From contig CAIJLZ010000013.1 in assembly GCA_903821605.1 (NCBI GenBank), positions 1 to 64,000 on the forward strand: 64,000 nt of DNA, written 5' to 3'. The stretch is from an uncultured Sphingomonadales bacterium (GTDB lineage Bacteria; Pseudomonadota; Alphaproteobacteria; Sphingomonadales; Sphingomonadaceae). Positions 34,872 to 44,318 of the stretch are shown in pieces (position 1 is the stretch's first letter; each line of letters opens with the position of its first letter). Made by a program: the position numbers and the translations under genes. Under the pieces are notes generated by a model. The model worked only from the letters and a program-made list of their open reading frames with translations. It was not told where the DNA came from and did no database searches.

Positions 34872-36575
34872 TTATTCTTCGAGTGCCTTTCCTTCGCTAC
34901 GCGGATCGGCGGCACCGCGCCAGAGGGTTCCTGTCCATTCCACCGCATTGACCTTCGATTCCAGCGGCGTGACCAGCACACCCCGGCCTTTGGCGGCGAG
35001 GGAGGATTGCAGGGCGGCTAGCGGTGTGCCTTCCTCGACCTGCACAAGATCGCCCGCCATGTAAATGTTGGGCAGCGCCAGCGCCTGATCGATGGGCAGC
35101 TTCCAGTCGATCACGCCGACCAATGTCCGCAGCACATGCATGATGATGCGCTTGCCGCCTGCCGAGCCCAGCGCCAGCACCGGCTTGCCGTTTGCATCAT
35201 AGACGATGGTTGGCGACATTGAGGACAGCGGACGTTTGCCCGGTGCGACCCGGTTGGCGACGGGCTTGCCGTCTTTTTCCGGGGCGAAGGTGAAATCGGT
35301 CAGTTCGTTGTTAAGGAAATAGCCATTGGCGATCAACTGGCTGCCGAACGGTCCTTCAACGGTGGAGGTCATCGACGCGACATCGCCCCATTTGTCGACC
35401 GCGACAAAATGGGTCGTGCCAGGCACATCGGGGGTGAGCGCGGCGGTGCGCGGCTCGGCGCCGGGCGGGCTGCCCGCAGGATAGTCTGCCCGTGCCGCAT
35501 CCGGCGATATCAGTTGCGCGCGCTTGGCAAGATAGGCGGGATCGAGCAATCCCTTAACCGGCACCGGCACAAAGTCCGCGTCCGCGACATAGACATCGCG
35601 ATCGGCATAAGCGAGGCGCATGGCTTCCGAAATCAGGTGCCAGCTTGCCGGGCTATCGGGACCAAGCGCGCCCAGCGGGAATTCTTCGAGCATGCCAAGC
35701 ATGCCGAACACGGTGGTCGCTCCGGAAGAGGGCGGTCCCATGCCGCATAGCTTGTAGCTGCGGTAGCTGGCACAGACCGGCGGGCGTTCTTTGACCTTGT
35801 ACCCGGCAAGGTCCTGCGCGGTGATCGGGGCCGGGTTGCGCTTGGCGGTGGCGGCAGCGGCGATGATCGCCTTGGCATTTTCGCCGGTGTAAAAGGCCTT
35901 GGGGCCACGCTTGGCAAGGTCGCGCAGGAACTTGCCCAGTGCCGGGTTTTTGATCGTGGTGCCAACTGGTGCAGGCTTGCCATCGCGCCAGTAGAGCGCC
36001 TGCGCCTCCGGGAAATCGGGCCAGATTTTCTCCACCATGCCCAATCGCTTGTGCAGGATCGGGGTCACGACGAACCCGTCTTCCGCCAGCCGGATCGCAG
36101 GTGCGAACAGGCGTTTCCATGGCAGCTTGCCCCATTTGTCATGGGTCATCGCCATCAGTGCGATATTGCCCGGGACACCGACCGATTGTCCGCCGGGCAC
36201 CGCCTGCGCATAGGACAGCGGCTTGCCGTCCGCGCCCATGAAGCGGTCGGGCCGGGCCGCAGCGGGCGCGATTTCGCGGCCATCAATGGTGCTGAGCTTG
36301 CCAGTCTTGGCGTCATGATAGAGCAGCAGACCGCCGCCGCCGATGCCGGACGATTGCGGTTCGACCACGGTCAGCGCGAGCATCATCGCCATGGCCGCGT
36401 CGGCGGCGGTGCCACCTGCGCGCAGTATCTCCTGCCCGGCGGCAGCGGCGCGGCTGTCCGCCGATGAAACCACGCCCTTGACGGCGCTTGCCATCGGTGC
36501 GGCGGGCTTGGCCAAAATCGGGGTGGGGGCGAGCGCGGTCGAGGCCGCGAGCAACAGGGGGAGGATCATGCGCAT
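34872..36575 (-). CDS. ggt: Gamma-glutamyltranspeptidase
   Basis: Periplasmic Ntn-hydrolase that cleaves gamma-glutamyl bonds such as those of glutathione. The 567-residue precursor begins with an export signal (MRMILPLLLAASTALAPTPI, cleavage near ILAKP). The large-subunit motif VVEPQSSGIGGGGLLLYHD is intact. Self-cleavage should occur before the Thr of DVPGTTHFVAVD (PGT|THF), making a small subunit of about 190 residues. Substrate-binding Gly-rich PLSSMSPTIV and GSAGGKRI are present. It lies 24 bases after the dsrE-like gene, in a run of mixed function. There is a second thought for acylase or capsule roles in the family, but the overall match favours ggt. Confidence 0.94.
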   Translation of the reverse strand: MRMILPLLLAASTALAPTPILAKPAAPMASAVKGVVSSADSRAAAAGQEILRAGGTAADAAMAMMLALTVVEPQSSGIGGGGLLLYHDAKTGKLSTIDGREIAPAAARPDRFMGADGKPLSYAQAVPGGQSVGVPGNIALMAMTHDKWGKLPWKRLFAPAIRLAEDGFVVTPILHKRLGMVEKIWPDFPEAQALYWRDGKPAPVGTTIKNPALGKFLRDLAKRGPKAFYTGENAKAIIAAAATAKRNPAPITAQDLAGYKVKERPPVCASYRSYKLCGMGPPSSGATTVFGMLGMLEEFPLGALGPDSPASWHLISEAMRLAYADRDVYVADADFVPVPVKGLLDPAYLAKRAQLISPDAARADYPAGSPPGAEPRTAALTPDVPGTTHFVAVDKWGDVASMTSTVEGPFGSQLIANGYFLNNELTDFTFAPEKDGKPVANRVAPGKRPLSSMSPTIVYDANGKPVLALGSAGGKRIIMHVLRTLVGVIDWKLPIDQALALPNIYMAGDLVQVEEGTPLAALQSSLAAKGRGVLVTPLESKVNAVEWTGTLWRGAADPRSEGKALEE

Positions 36576-36599
36576 GGCCCGACTATAAGCGGGCCTTGT

Positions 36600-36971
36600 T
36601 CAAAGCGCCAAGAGGCGATCGTCAGCTATTTCTGCCATCAAGGATGCAATTCCTGCAAATTGGCAGCGGGGGTCCATGTCTTGGGCGCGCCGCCCGGTGA
36701 GGTGGAGGCCGGTTTGGCACAGGATGATGTCCACGCCTTGCGTCAGCGCATCGTCCATCAGTTGCGCGAGCGTCGGCAGGCCAGCGGCGGCATGGGCCTC
36801 GTCGCGGGGCGAGGCGAGGGGCGGGGCCAGCAGATCGACCGCCTCGAACTGGAGGAATAGCCGCGCCCGCCCGCCCAGCGCCAAATTGGTGAGCGCCATC
36901 ATCAACGCGCCGCGCAGCCGTTCCGGCGCCGCTTCGGTGAGGATGATCGTCAGGCCGCGCATGTCGGGCAT
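36600..36971 (-). CDS. DsrE/DsrF-like family protein
   Basis: A 123-residue protein of the DsrE fold: [20 protein letters not shown] near the N-terminus and a late LTQGVDIILCQTGLHLTG segment holding one Cys (about residue 85), in the place where sulfur-carrying Cys sits in DsrE/TusD-type proteins. It begins inside the 3' end of the moeB-like gene (22-base overlap), so expression is probably coupled. A role in sulfur transfer together with the adenylyltransferase is inferred from position. A second in-frame ATG nine bases downstream is also a possible start. Confidence 0.75.
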   Translation of the reverse strand: MPDMRGLTIILTEAAPERLRGALMMALTNLALGGRARLFLQFEAVDLLAPPLASPRDEAHAAAGLPTLAQLMDDALTQGVDIILCQTGLHLTGRRAQDMDPRCQFAGIASLMAEIADDRLLAL

Positions 36972-37702
36972 CCGTGGTCCTTGGGCAGGTCGAGCGTGCG
37001 GAACCGGGCGGACAGCAAGTCGAAGATCATCAGCTTGCCCGCCATATCGTCGCCAAAGCCGGTGATCTGACGGATCACCTCAACGGCGCCGAGTGCGCCG
37101 ATCATGCCCGCCATGGCGCCAAGCACGCCCTGATCCGCGCAGTTGATCTCATCGCGTGCCGGGTCATGGCCAACAAGGCAGCGATAGCAGGGTTTCCCCG
37201 CCTCCCAGCCGCGAAATGTCGCGACCTGTCCGTCGAAGCGACCGAGCGCCGCCGATACCAGCGGGGTGCAGAGCCGGAGCGCGGTATCGGCCACCACCAT
37301 CCGGGTCGCGAAATTGTCGCAGCCATCCAACACGACATCGGCCTCACCAAGCAAGCGTTCGGCATTGTCGGCGGTCAGCCGTTCACGCACCGGCGTCGCC
37401 ACGCAATCCGGGTTGAGCCGGCGGAGATAGGCCGCGGCGGCATCGGCCTTGGGCTGGCCGATCTGGTCTTCGGTGAAGAGAATCTGGCGCTGGAGGTTGG
37501 ACAGGCTGACCCGATCATCATCGATGATCGTGATCTTGCCGATCCCGGCGGCAGCGAGATAGGCAAGGGCCGGGCAACCAATGCCGCCCGCACCAATCAC
37601 GACGATATGGGCGGCAAGCAATCTTGCCTGCCCAGCGCCGCCAATGTCCGGCAGGATGATGTGCCGGGCGTAGCGGTCAAGCTGGCTGTCGGTAAGGCTC
37701 AT
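36950..37702 (-). CDS. moeB: MoeB/ThiF/HesA-type adenylyltransferase
   Basis: E1-like enzyme that adenylates the C-terminal Gly of a small sulfur-carrier protein (MoaD or ThiS). It has 250 residues. The ATP-binding [16 protein letters not shown], adenylation-site [18 protein letters not shown], and [11 protein letters not shown] are present, with the zinc pair CYRC and CPTC at the C-terminus. There is no MoaD or ThiS gene next to it, so the partner is uncertain; it could serve molybdopterin or thiamine synthesis. Its start overlaps the dut stop by four bases (ATGA), and its end overlaps the DsrE-like gene. Confidence 0.88.
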   Translation of the reverse strand: MSLTDSQLDRYARHIILPDIGGAGQARLLAAHIVVIGAGGIGCPALAYLAAAGIGKITIIDDDRVSLSNLQRQILFTEDQIGQPKADAAAAYLRRLNPDCVATPVRERLTADNAERLLGEADVVLDGCDNFATRMVVADTALRLCTPLVSAALGRFDGQVATFRGWEAGKPCYRCLVGHDPARDEINCADQGVLGAMAGMIGALGAVEVIRQITGFGDDMAGKLMIFDLLSARFRTLDLPKDHGCPTCAA

Positions 37703-38148
37703 ACCCCGGTGGAGCCGAAGCCTCCGGTTCCGCGCGCGGTATCGTCGAGCGTGGCGACGGTACGGAACATGGCGCGCTGCACCGGGGCCACCACCAATTG
37801 GGCGATGCGGTCGCCGCGCTTGATCGGGAACGGATCCTGGCCAAGATTGGCAAGGATGACCTTCACTTCGCCGCGATAGTCGCTGTCGATCGTGCCGGGG
37901 CTGTTGAGGCAGGTGATGCCGTTCTTGAGCGCAAGGCCGGAGCGCGGGCGGACCTGAATTTCAAAACCTTCGGGAATGGCGACGGCAAAGCCAGTCGCGA
38001 CCGCATGGCGGGCGCCGGGGGCCAGCACCAGTTCTTCGGCGGCGACCACATCCATGCCCGCAGCACCCGCCGTCGCATAGGCCGGGACCGGCAGGCTCGC
38101 ACCATGGTCGAGCCATTTCAGTTCGATATCAATATCAGGCCAGCGCAT
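37699..38148 (-). CDS. dut: Deoxyuridine 5'-triphosphate nucleotidohydrolase
   Basis: Trimeric dUTPase that hydrolyses dUTP to dUMP, keeping uracil out of DNA and feeding thymidylate synthesis. The start at 38148 ([16 protein letters not shown]) gives 149 residues, the normal length; a longer frame runs into coaBC. The five family motifs are seen: [47 protein letters not shown] and [10 protein letters not shown]. It overlaps the 3' end of coaBC by 14 bases and the moeB start by four. Confidence 0.97.
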   Translation of the reverse strand: MRWPDIDIELKWLDHGASLPVPAYATAGAAGMDVVAAEELVLAPGARHAVATGFAVAIPEGFEIQVRPRSGLALKNGITCLNSPGTIDSDYRGEVKVILANLGQDPFPIKRGDRIAQLVVAPVQRAMFRTVATLDDTARGTGGFGSTGV

Positions 38149-39319
38149 CGGCAATCCTTTGGGCAATGAGGCGGGCGACATCGCCCTTGTCGGCTTCGTC
38201 CAGGCTTTCGACATCGCTGGCGGTGACGATATGGACCGTATTTCGGTCGCCCCCCATCACATCGCCCGAGACATCATTGGCGACGATCCAGTCACAGCCC
38301 TTGCGGGCGCGCTTGGCGGTGGCGTGGTCGATGACCTTCTCCGTCTCGGCGGCAAAGCCGATCACGAGCCGGGGGCGTTGCGGCGATTGGCAGAGACCGG
38401 CGAGAATGTCGGGATTTTCGCTGGGTTGCAGCAGCGGCGGCTCGCCGTCCTGCTTCTTGATCTTCTGGTCGGCAGCGGGGAAGCGCCAGTCGGCAACCGC
38501 CGCCACCATTATCGCCGCATCGACCGGAAGCGCCGCGTTGACGGCAGCCTGCATCTCGACGGCGGTTTCGACATTGATCCGGGTGACGCCCGATGGAGTT
38601 GGCAGGACCACCGGGCCGGAAACCAGCGTCACTTGTGCGCCCAATTCGGCCAGCGCCGCCGCAATGGCATAGCCCTGTTTGCCGGATGAACGATTGGCGA
38701 CATAGCGCACCGGGTCAATCGGTTCATGCGTCGGTCCGGCGGTGACGAGCACATGCTTGCCCATCAGCGGCTTCGGCGTGTCGGCGAGCAGCGCCTCAAT
38801 CGCTGCGAGAATGTCGTTCGGTTCCGGCAGGCGACCAGGGCCGAATTCGCCACAGGCCATCGGGCCTTCATCGGGTTCAAGCACATGCACGCCATCGCGC
38901 TTGAGCGTGGCGACATTGCGCTGGGTGGCGGGGTGCGCCCACATCCGCACGTTCATCGCCGGGGCAATGAGCACCGGCTTGTCGGTCGCGAGCAACAGCG
39001 TGGTGGCAAGGTCATCCGCCATGCCCGCGGCCATGCGCGCCATCAGGTCGGCGGTGGCGGGGGCGACGACCAATAGATCGGCCTGACGGCTGAGCTGGAT
39101 ATGGCCCATTTCAACCTCGTCCTTGAGGTCGAACAGCTCGGTATAGACCTTGTCCTCGCTTAATGCTGCGAGGCTGAGCGGGGTGACGAATTGCGCACCG
39201 CTTTTGGTGAGCACGCAGCGCACCTGATGCCCAGCCTTTCGCAGCAGGCGAACCAGTTCGCACGACTTATACGCCGCGATGCCGCCGCCGATGATGAGCG
39301 TGATCCGTTTTCCGTTCAT
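38135..39319 (-). CDS. coaBC: Bifunctional phosphopantothenoylcysteine decarboxylase/synthetase
   Basis: Coenzyme A synthesis: joins cysteine to 4'-phosphopantothenate (CoaB) and decarboxylates the product (CoaC, FMN-dependent). It has 394 residues. The CoaC half begins [16 protein letters not shown] and carries [11 protein letters not shown] and the [13 protein letters not shown] segment. The CoaB half starts near [27 protein letters not shown] (quoted as TAGPTxEPIDPVR) and contains AAVADWRP-like [10 protein letters not shown]. It is the first gene of the minus-strand run down to ygfZ; a REP pair separates it from gpmA. Confidence 0.97.
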   Translation of the reverse strand: MNGKRITLIIGGGIAAYKSCELVRLLRKAGHQVRCVLTKSGAQFVTPLSLAALSEDKVYTELFDLKDEVEMGHIQLSRQADLLVVAPATADLMARMAAGMADDLATTLLLATDKPVLIAPAMNVRMWAHPATQRNVATLKRDGVHVLEPDEGPMACGEFGPGRLPEPNDILAAIEALLADTPKPLMGKHVLVTAGPTHEPIDPVRYVANRSSGKQGYAIAAALAELGAQVTLVSGPVVLPTPSGVTRINVETAVEMQAAVNAALPVDAAIMVAAVADWRFPAADQKIKKQDGEPPLLQPSENPDILAGLCQSPQRPRLVIGFAAETEKVIDHATAKRARKGCDWIVANDVSGDVMGGDRNTVHIVTASDVESLDEADKGDVARLIAQRIADALA

Positions 39320-39392
39320 GCGCTTCTCGTAATCGGCGGGGCCGCGCTTGGCAATCGGGCTGGCACAGCCGGCGGGGATTGAGGGGTGAGAG

Positions 39393-39508
39393 ATGCTGAA
39401 ACGAGCTCAGCATGACGAGGTGGGGGAGGAGGGCACAGGGCGAAGAGCGGCGCTATTGCTCGCGCGCACCGCCCTCCCTTTTTAGTCACCCTGAACTTGT
39501 TTCAGGGA
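39393..39508. repeat. Inverted pair of REP-like palindromes
   Basis: One palindrome at 39393-39413 (ATGCTGAAAC..CTCAGCAT, then GACGA) and one at 39488-39508 (after AGTC, ACCCTGAAC..TTCAGGGA) face each other across 74 bases. The 206-base gap between gpmA and coaBC holds nothing else I can identify. Confidence 0.8.
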
Positions 39509-39525
39509 CCATCTCCCTCCGGGTC

Positions 39526-40212
39526 TTAGCGTTCGTTGAGATAATAACGGTCGAGCGCATTCAACTCAGCGTCGAGTTCGTAGACGATCGGCTGGCCGGT
39601 CGGGATTTCAAGGCCAGTGATTTCGTCATCGGCGATGTTGGAGAGATGCTTGACCAGCGCGCGCAGCGAATTGCCATGGGCAGAGATCAGCACGCGCTTG
39701 CCAGCCTTCAGTTCGGGCGCAATGCGGGCTTCCCAATAAGGCAGCACGCGGGCGATGGTGTCCTTCAGGCTTTCGGTGTTCGGGATATTGATGCCGTCAT
39801 AGCGGCGGTCCTTGGACAGATCGAACTCGCTGCCCGCTTCCAGCGGCGGCGGCGGTACGTCGAATGAACGACGCCAGATCTTGACCTGATCGTCGCCATG
39901 CTTGGCGGCGGTCTCCGCCTTGTTCAGACCGGTCAGCCCACCATAATGGCGTTCATTCAAGCGCCAGTCCTTTTCGACCGGCAGCCACAATCGGCCCATT
40001 TCTTCCAGCGCGATGTTCAGCGTCTTGATCGCGCGGGTCTGGAAGCTGGTGAAGCAACTATCGAAGTCCAGCCCCTTGTCGCGCATCAACTGACCTGCGG
40101 CACGGGCTTCGGCGGCACCCTGATCGGTCACGTCCACGTCCCACCAACCGGTGAAGCGGTTTTCGAGGTTCCAGGCCGACTGGCCATGGCGGATCAGGAC
40201 AAGCGTGGGCAT
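39526..40212 (-). CDS. gpmA: 2,3-bisphosphoglycerate-dependent phosphoglycerate mutase
   Basis: Glycolytic/gluconeogenic enzyme interconverting 3- and 2-phosphoglycerate through a phosphohistidine. It has 228 residues with the signature [20 protein letters not shown] (phospho-acceptor His8), the catalytic Glu region [14 protein letters not shown], and [14 protein letters not shown] with the second His. It retains the insert typical of full-length GpmA (FDVPPPPLE). It is 60 bases after tsaC in the same direction. Confidence 0.97.
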   Translation of the reverse strand: MPTLVLIRHGQSAWNLENRFTGWWDVDVTDQGAAEARAAGQLMRDKGLDFDSCFTSFQTRAIKTLNIALEEMGRLWLPVEKDWRLNERHYGGLTGLNKAETAAKHGDDQVKIWRRSFDVPPPPLEAGSEFDLSKDRRYDGINIPNTESLKDTIARVLPYWEARIAPELKAGKRVLISAHGNSLRALVKHLSNIADDEITGLEIPTGQPIVYELDAELNALDRYYLNER

Positions 40213-40272
40213 GGGAATAGTCTCCGGCAGAAAATGGGTTGGGCAGGCCTCTAGACCGTGAACGCCCGGCTT

Positions 40273-41223
40273 TCAATCCCGATGCGCGGCGCGGCGCAGC
40301 CGATCATTGATCGCGAAGCCCAGCCCCTGATCGGCAATTGGTGCAATCGCGATGCGGGGCTTGGTCGAGGCATCGGCGCGGTGCAACAGATCGAACAATT
40401 GCGCCGCCGCCTCGTGCAGGTCGCCATGGGCCGAGAGCGTCACATCGCCCGGAATAGCGCCGAAGCCGATCATGAATTCGTCCGGCGCGGGTGCATCGGC
40501 CGCGAGGCGCAACGGCTTGGCCGGGGCGTAGTGGCTCAGCAATTGGCCCGGCGCGGTGATCGCGCTGTCATCGGGCGCGCGTTCGATCACGGGCAGGCCG
40601 CTCGCCGCTTCAAGCTCGGCCGGGGTGATCGGACCGGGGCGGAGCAGGTGGATCGCATCGTCGGCAAGTGCGATGATTGTCGATTCCAGCCCCAGGCCGG
40701 TCGCGCCGTCATCAATGATCAGCGGGATGCGATCATGCAGGCTGGCGGCGACATGTTCGGCACGGGTTGGGCTGATCTTGCCCGAGGCGTTGGCGCTTGG
40801 CGCGGCCAGCGGGCGGTCGCAGGCGGCAAGGATCGCCTGCATTGCACGATGGGCAGGAACGCGGATCGCGACCGTGTCGAGCCCGGCGGTGACCAGCGAT
40901 GACAGGCCACTATCGGCGCGAACCGGCAAGACCATGGTCAGCGCCCCCGGCCAGAAGCGGGCGGCAAGCGCACGGGCGCATGTGTTGAATGTGGCGAGGC
41001 GTTCGGCATGGGCAAGGTCCGGCACATGGACGATCAGCGGGTTGAAGCTTGGCCGTCCCTTGGCGACATAGATGCGCGCGACGGCGTCCCCATGGGTCGC
41101 GTCACCCGCCAGCCCATAGACGGTTTCGGTCGGCACGGCGACAAGCTCGCCGGCCCGCAGGCGACGAGCGGCCTCGGCCACGGCTTCGGGGCCGAAGGGC
41201 AGGGTGATGGTCAGTTCGGGCAC
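40273..41223 (-). CDS. tsaC: L-threonylcarbamoyladenylate synthase (Sua5 type)
   Basis: Makes threonylcarbamoyl-AMP from threonine, bicarbonate and ATP for the t6A tRNA modification. At 316 residues it is the long Sua5 form: a YrdC domain (about 15-200) with VPTETVYGLAGDA, KGRPSFNPLIVHV and PSANASGKISPT, plus a C-terminal Sua5 domain joined by the SPGM-like linker APGQLLSHYAP. tsaE, needed in the same pathway, is elsewhere in the window. The start overlaps the pgeF stop by 13 bases. Confidence 0.95.
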   Translation of the reverse strand: MPELTITLPFGPEAVAEAARRLRAGELVAVPTETVYGLAGDATHGDAVARIYVAKGRPSFNPLIVHVPDLAHAERLATFNTCARALAARFWPGALTMVLPVRADSGLSSLVTAGLDTVAIRVPAHRAMQAILAACDRPLAAPSANASGKISPTRAEHVAASLHDRIPLIIDDGATGLGLESTIIALADDAIHLLRPGPITPAELEAASGLPVIERAPDDSAITAPGQLLSHYAPAKPLRLAADAPAPDEFMIGFGAIPGDVTLSAHGDLHEAAAQLFDLLHRADASTKPRIAIAPIADQGLGFAINDRLRRAAHRD

Positions 41224-41996
41224 GGCAGACCGATCACCGACAATTGCCGACCATAGCCCGGCTCGCCGCGCAAGCTGGCACGGCGGTAGGAGAAATATTG
41301 CTCCTCCTCGGCGCAGGTATCATGGCCGACCCATTCAGCGCGGCGCACGCCAGCGGCGGCCAGCCGGGCCAGAACATAGCCGGGGATGTCGAACATCAGA
41401 TGGCCGGGGCGGCGAGCGTCATGGAAAAATTGTTCATGCGCGGGGTTTTGTTCAAGAAAGGGTAGGGCGAAGCTTTCCGAAACCTCATAGCTTTTTCGGG
41501 CGATGCAGGGGCCGAGCGCGGCGACGATCCGGCTGCGCTGTGCGCCGAGCTGTTCCATCGCGGCAATGGTGTTGTCGGTCACGCCATGGATCGCACCCTT
41601 CCATCCGGCATGGGCTGCGCCGATCACACCGGCATCAATGTCCGCGAACAGCACGGGAACACAGTCGGCCGTTAGGATCCCGAGCAACAGGCCGGGACGG
41701 TCGGTCACCAGTGCGTCGGCCTCGGGTCGGACGTCATGCGGGATGGCGGCGTTGATGCGGACGACATCCGGGCTGTGCACCTGATACAAGGTGACGAGCG
41801 TGGCATCGGGGAGAATCGCATCGCGAATCCTGCGCCGATTCTCTGCAATGGCATCCGGCGCATCGTCGGAGCCGGGACCAACGTTCAGACTCGCATAGGT
41901 GCCGGTCGAAATACCGCCCTCCCGCCCGAAGAAACCATGGGCTAGGCCGCCAAAGATCGGCAGTTGCAGGCAGGGTGGAGAGAGGGTGTTCGACAT
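41211..41996 (-). CDS. pgeF: Peptidoglycan editing factor PgeF (YfiH/laccase-domain family)
   Basis: Cytoplasmic enzyme of the DUF152/LACC1 family. In E. coli it removes wrongly incorporated residues from UDP-MurNAc precursors; other members show purine nucleoside activity. The metal site is visible: LYQVHSPDVV (His), LTADCVPVLF (Cys) and GAAHAGWKGAIHG (His). The start at 41996 (MSNTLSPPCLQLPIFGGLAHG) gives 261 residues; a start ten codons upstream is also open and neither has a strong Shine-Dalgarno. It is the first gene of pgeF-tsaC-gpmA. Confidence 0.9.
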   Translation of the reverse strand: MSNTLSPPCLQLPIFGGLAHGFFGREGGISTGTYASLNVGPGSDDAPDAIAENRRRIRDAILPDATLVTLYQVHSPDVVRINAAIPHDVRPEADALVTDRPGLLLGILTADCVPVLFADIDAGVIGAAHAGWKGAIHGVTDNTIAAMEQLGAQRSRIVAALGPCIARKSYEVSESFALPFLEQNPAHEQFFHDARRPGHLMFDIPGYVLARLAAAGVRRAEWVGHDTCAEEEQYFSYRRASLRGEPGYGRQLSVIGLPCPN

Positions 41997-42156
41997 AGGC
42001 TTTGCTTTAGCCGGGTGACAGGTCACTGGCTAGCTCCTGTCGACGTACTTTGCCGCGCGGATATGGGGCGCAGGTCGAAAGCGGCGGAAATGCCCGAACT
42101 CCATTCATAATGATCAAAAAATTTCAAATTTCCGCTTGCGCCAATCTATAAATGAG

Positions 42157-42203
42157 ACACTATAGATGGTGTCGTTCGGGGGACGGCACCCTAAACCTAG
42201 TGG
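42157..42203 (+). promoter_or_regulatory. Tandem NrdR boxes upstream of nrdA
   Basis: Box 1 (42157-42172) is ACACTATAGATGGTGT; box 2 (42188-42203) is the weaker ACCCTAAACCTAGTGG. The NrdR consensus is close to ACACWATATWTWGTGT and functional pairs sit about 31 bp apart; the two starts here are exactly 31 bp apart. NrdR represses ribonucleotide reductase genes in response to (d)ATP. Overlap with a TATA-like stretch suggests box 1 covers the promoter. Confidence 0.75.
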
Positions 42204-42336
42204 TTGCGCGGAAATTGCGAGGCACAGCTTTAGTCCTTTGTCAATGGGGACAGGCCTGTGGATCACGGGGAAAAAGGGGGCAGAATCCCTGATGGAATTT
42301 TAGAAATGAACTGGACAAGACGGGCAAATTACGCTA

Positions 42337-42351
42337 GAACACAAGTAGAAC
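42337..42351. promoter_or_regulatory. LexA (SOS) box upstream of nrdA
   Basis: GAACACAAGTAGAAC is GAAC-N7-GAAC, the exact alphaproteobacterial LexA direct repeat (GTTC-N7-GTTC on the other strand). It lies 85 bases before the nrdA ATG and downstream of the NrdR boxes. The rest of 41997-42436 shows no gene. Confidence 0.6.
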
Positions 42352-42436
42352 ATTGCTTGATGTATCGGGGCGGTGTTTGGCCCTTTGGCGTGTGAAGCGA
42401 CAGTCTTGTCGGAGTGTGGCTAAGGGGGCCAGGAGA

Positions 42437-44317
42437 ATGGATTTGGCAGGCACGGAAACATTGGTGGCTGGCGATGCAGGCAATGCCGCGGCGGGCGAGG
42501 GATCGGAGAATTCCCGGATCGCGGCTCCGCGCTTTACGCTGGTGCTCGATCATAGTCGCGACGGCTTGCTGACCGACTTTGGCAAAGAAACGCTCAACGA
42601 CCGTTATCTGCTGCCGGGCGAATCCTATCAGGATCTGTTTGCCCGCGTGGCCTCGGCCTATGCGGACGACGCCGAGCATGCCCAGCGCGTCTATGACTAT
42701 ATTTCGAAGCTTTGGTTCATGCCGGCAACGCCGGTGCTGTCCAATGGCGGTACGGGCCGTGGTCTGCCGATCAGCTGCTATCTCAACTCGGTCGACGACA
42801 GCCTGAACGGCATCGTCAACACGTGGAATGAGAATGTCTGGCTGGCGTCGCGTGGCGGCGGCATTGGCACCTATTGGGGTTCGGTACGCGGTATTGGTGA
42901 ACCGGTCGGCCTGAATGGCAAGACCTCGGGCATTATTCCCTTCGTGCGCGTGATGGATTCGCTAACGCTCGCGATTTCGCAGGGTTCGCTGCGTCGTGGC
43001 TCGGCGGCCTGCTATCTTGACGTGTCGCACCCGGAAATCGAGGAGTTCCTCGAAATCCGCAAGCCGTCGGGTGACTTTAACCGCAAGGCGCTCAACCTGC
43101 ATCATGGCGTGCTGTTGACCGATGAGTTCATGGAAGCCGTGCGCGATGGCGGGGAATGGCACCTGCGCTCGCCCAAGGATCAGTCGATCCGCGCCACGAT
43201 CGATGCCCGCGCCCTGTTCCAGAAGCTGGTCGAGACCCGTCTGGCGACCGGCGAACCGTATATCGTGTTCTCGGACCATGTGAACAAGGCGATGCCGAAG
43301 CATCATCGCGACCTTGGTCTCAAGGTGTCGACGTCCAATCTGTGCTCGGAAATCACCCTGCCGACCGGTCGCGACCATCTTGGCAATGACCGCACCGCCG
43401 TGTGCTGCCTGTCATCGCTCAATCTGGAAACATGGGACGACTGGAACGCCGACAAGCAGTTCATCGAAGATGTCATGCGCTTCCTCGACAATGTGCTGAG
43501 CGACTATATCGACCGTGCGCCGCCGGAAATGGCGCGTGCCAAATATTCGGCCAGCCGCGAACGTTCGGTTGGTCTGGGTGTGATGGGCTTCCACAGCTTC
43601 CTTCAGGCCCGCGACATCCCGTTCGAAAGCGCGTTGGCCAAGTCGTGGAACATGCGCATCTTCAAGCACATCAGCGCGAAGTCGTCGGAAGCCTCGATGC
43701 TGCTGGCCAATGAGCGCGGCCCGTGTCCGGACGCCGCCGAAATGGGCGTGATGGAGCGTTTCTCGTGCAAGATGGCGATTGCGCCGACGGCGTCGATCTC
43801 GATCATCTGCGGCGGGGCGTCGGCCTGTATTGAACCGATCCCGGCCAATATCTACACCCATAAGACGCTGTCAGGCTCGTTCTCGGTCAAGAATCCGTAT
43901 CTTGAAAAGCTGCTGATGGAGAAGTCGAAGAATTCCGACAATATCTGGAACACCATTCTTGAACAGGGTGGCTCGGTCCAGCATCTCGACTTCCTGACGC
44001 CGGAAGAAAAGGACGTGTTCAAGACGAGCTTCGAGATTGACCAGCGTTGGCTGATCGAACTCGCGGCTGATCGCACGCCCTTTATCGATCAGGCCCAGTC
44101 GCTGAACCTGTTCATCCCGGCCGATGCCGAGAAGTGGGATCTGATGATGCTTCACTTCCGGGCGTGGGAGTTGGGGATCAAGTCGCTTTATTATCTGCGG
44201 TCGAAGAGCGTGCAGCGCGCGGGCTTTGCCGGCGGTGTCGAGGCAGACAACACGATCGACCTCAAACAGATTGAAGTCGAAGTGAAAGACTATGACGAAT
44301 GTCTGGCCTGTCAGTAA
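42437..44317 (+). CDS. nrdA: Class Ia-type ribonucleotide reductase, alpha subunit, without ATP-cone
   Basis: Catalytic subunit reducing ribonucleoside diphosphates. The start at 42437 (MDLAGTETLVAG) has CAGGAGA upstream; 626 residues result. The first 35 residues are a Gly/Ala-rich tail, and the barrel begins at once (NDRYLLPGESYQDLF), so the N-terminal ATP-cone of about 90 residues is missing. Active-site Cys are in PISCYLNSVDD and NLCSEI..CCLSSLN, the finger-loop region is present, and the redox pair at the C-terminus reads DECLACQ, reloaded by thioredoxin or glutaredoxin. It is followed by a cupin gene and nrdB. Upstream are NrdR and LexA sites. Confidence 0.96.
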   Translation: MDLAGTETLVAGDAGNAAAGEGSENSRIAAPRFTLVLDHSRDGLLTDFGKETLNDRYLLPGESYQDLFARVASAYADDAEHAQRVYDYISKLWFMPATPVLSNGGTGRGLPISCYLNSVDDSLNGIVNTWNENVWLASRGGGIGTYWGSVRGIGEPVGLNGKTSGIIPFVRVMDSLTLAISQGSLRRGSAACYLDVSHPEIEEFLEIRKPSGDFNRKALNLHHGVLLTDEFMEAVRDGGEWHLRSPKDQSIRATIDARALFQKLVETRLATGEPYIVFSDHVNKAMPKHHRDLGLKVSTSNLCSEITLPTGRDHLGNDRTAVCCLSSLNLETWDDWNADKQFIEDVMRFLDNVLSDYIDRAPPEMARAKYSASRERSVGLGVMGFHSFLQARDIPFESALAKSWNMRIFKHISAKSSEASMLLANERGPCPDAAEMGVMERFSCKMAIAPTASISIICGGASACIEPIPANIYTHKTLSGSFSVKNPYLEKLLMEKSKNSDNIWNTILEQGGSVQHLDFLTPEEKDVFKTSFEIDQRWLIELAADRTPFIDQAQSLNLFIPADAEKWDLMMLHFRAWELGIKSLYYLRSKSVQRAGFAGGVEADNTIDLKQIEVEVKDYDECLACQ

Positions 44318-44318
44318 G

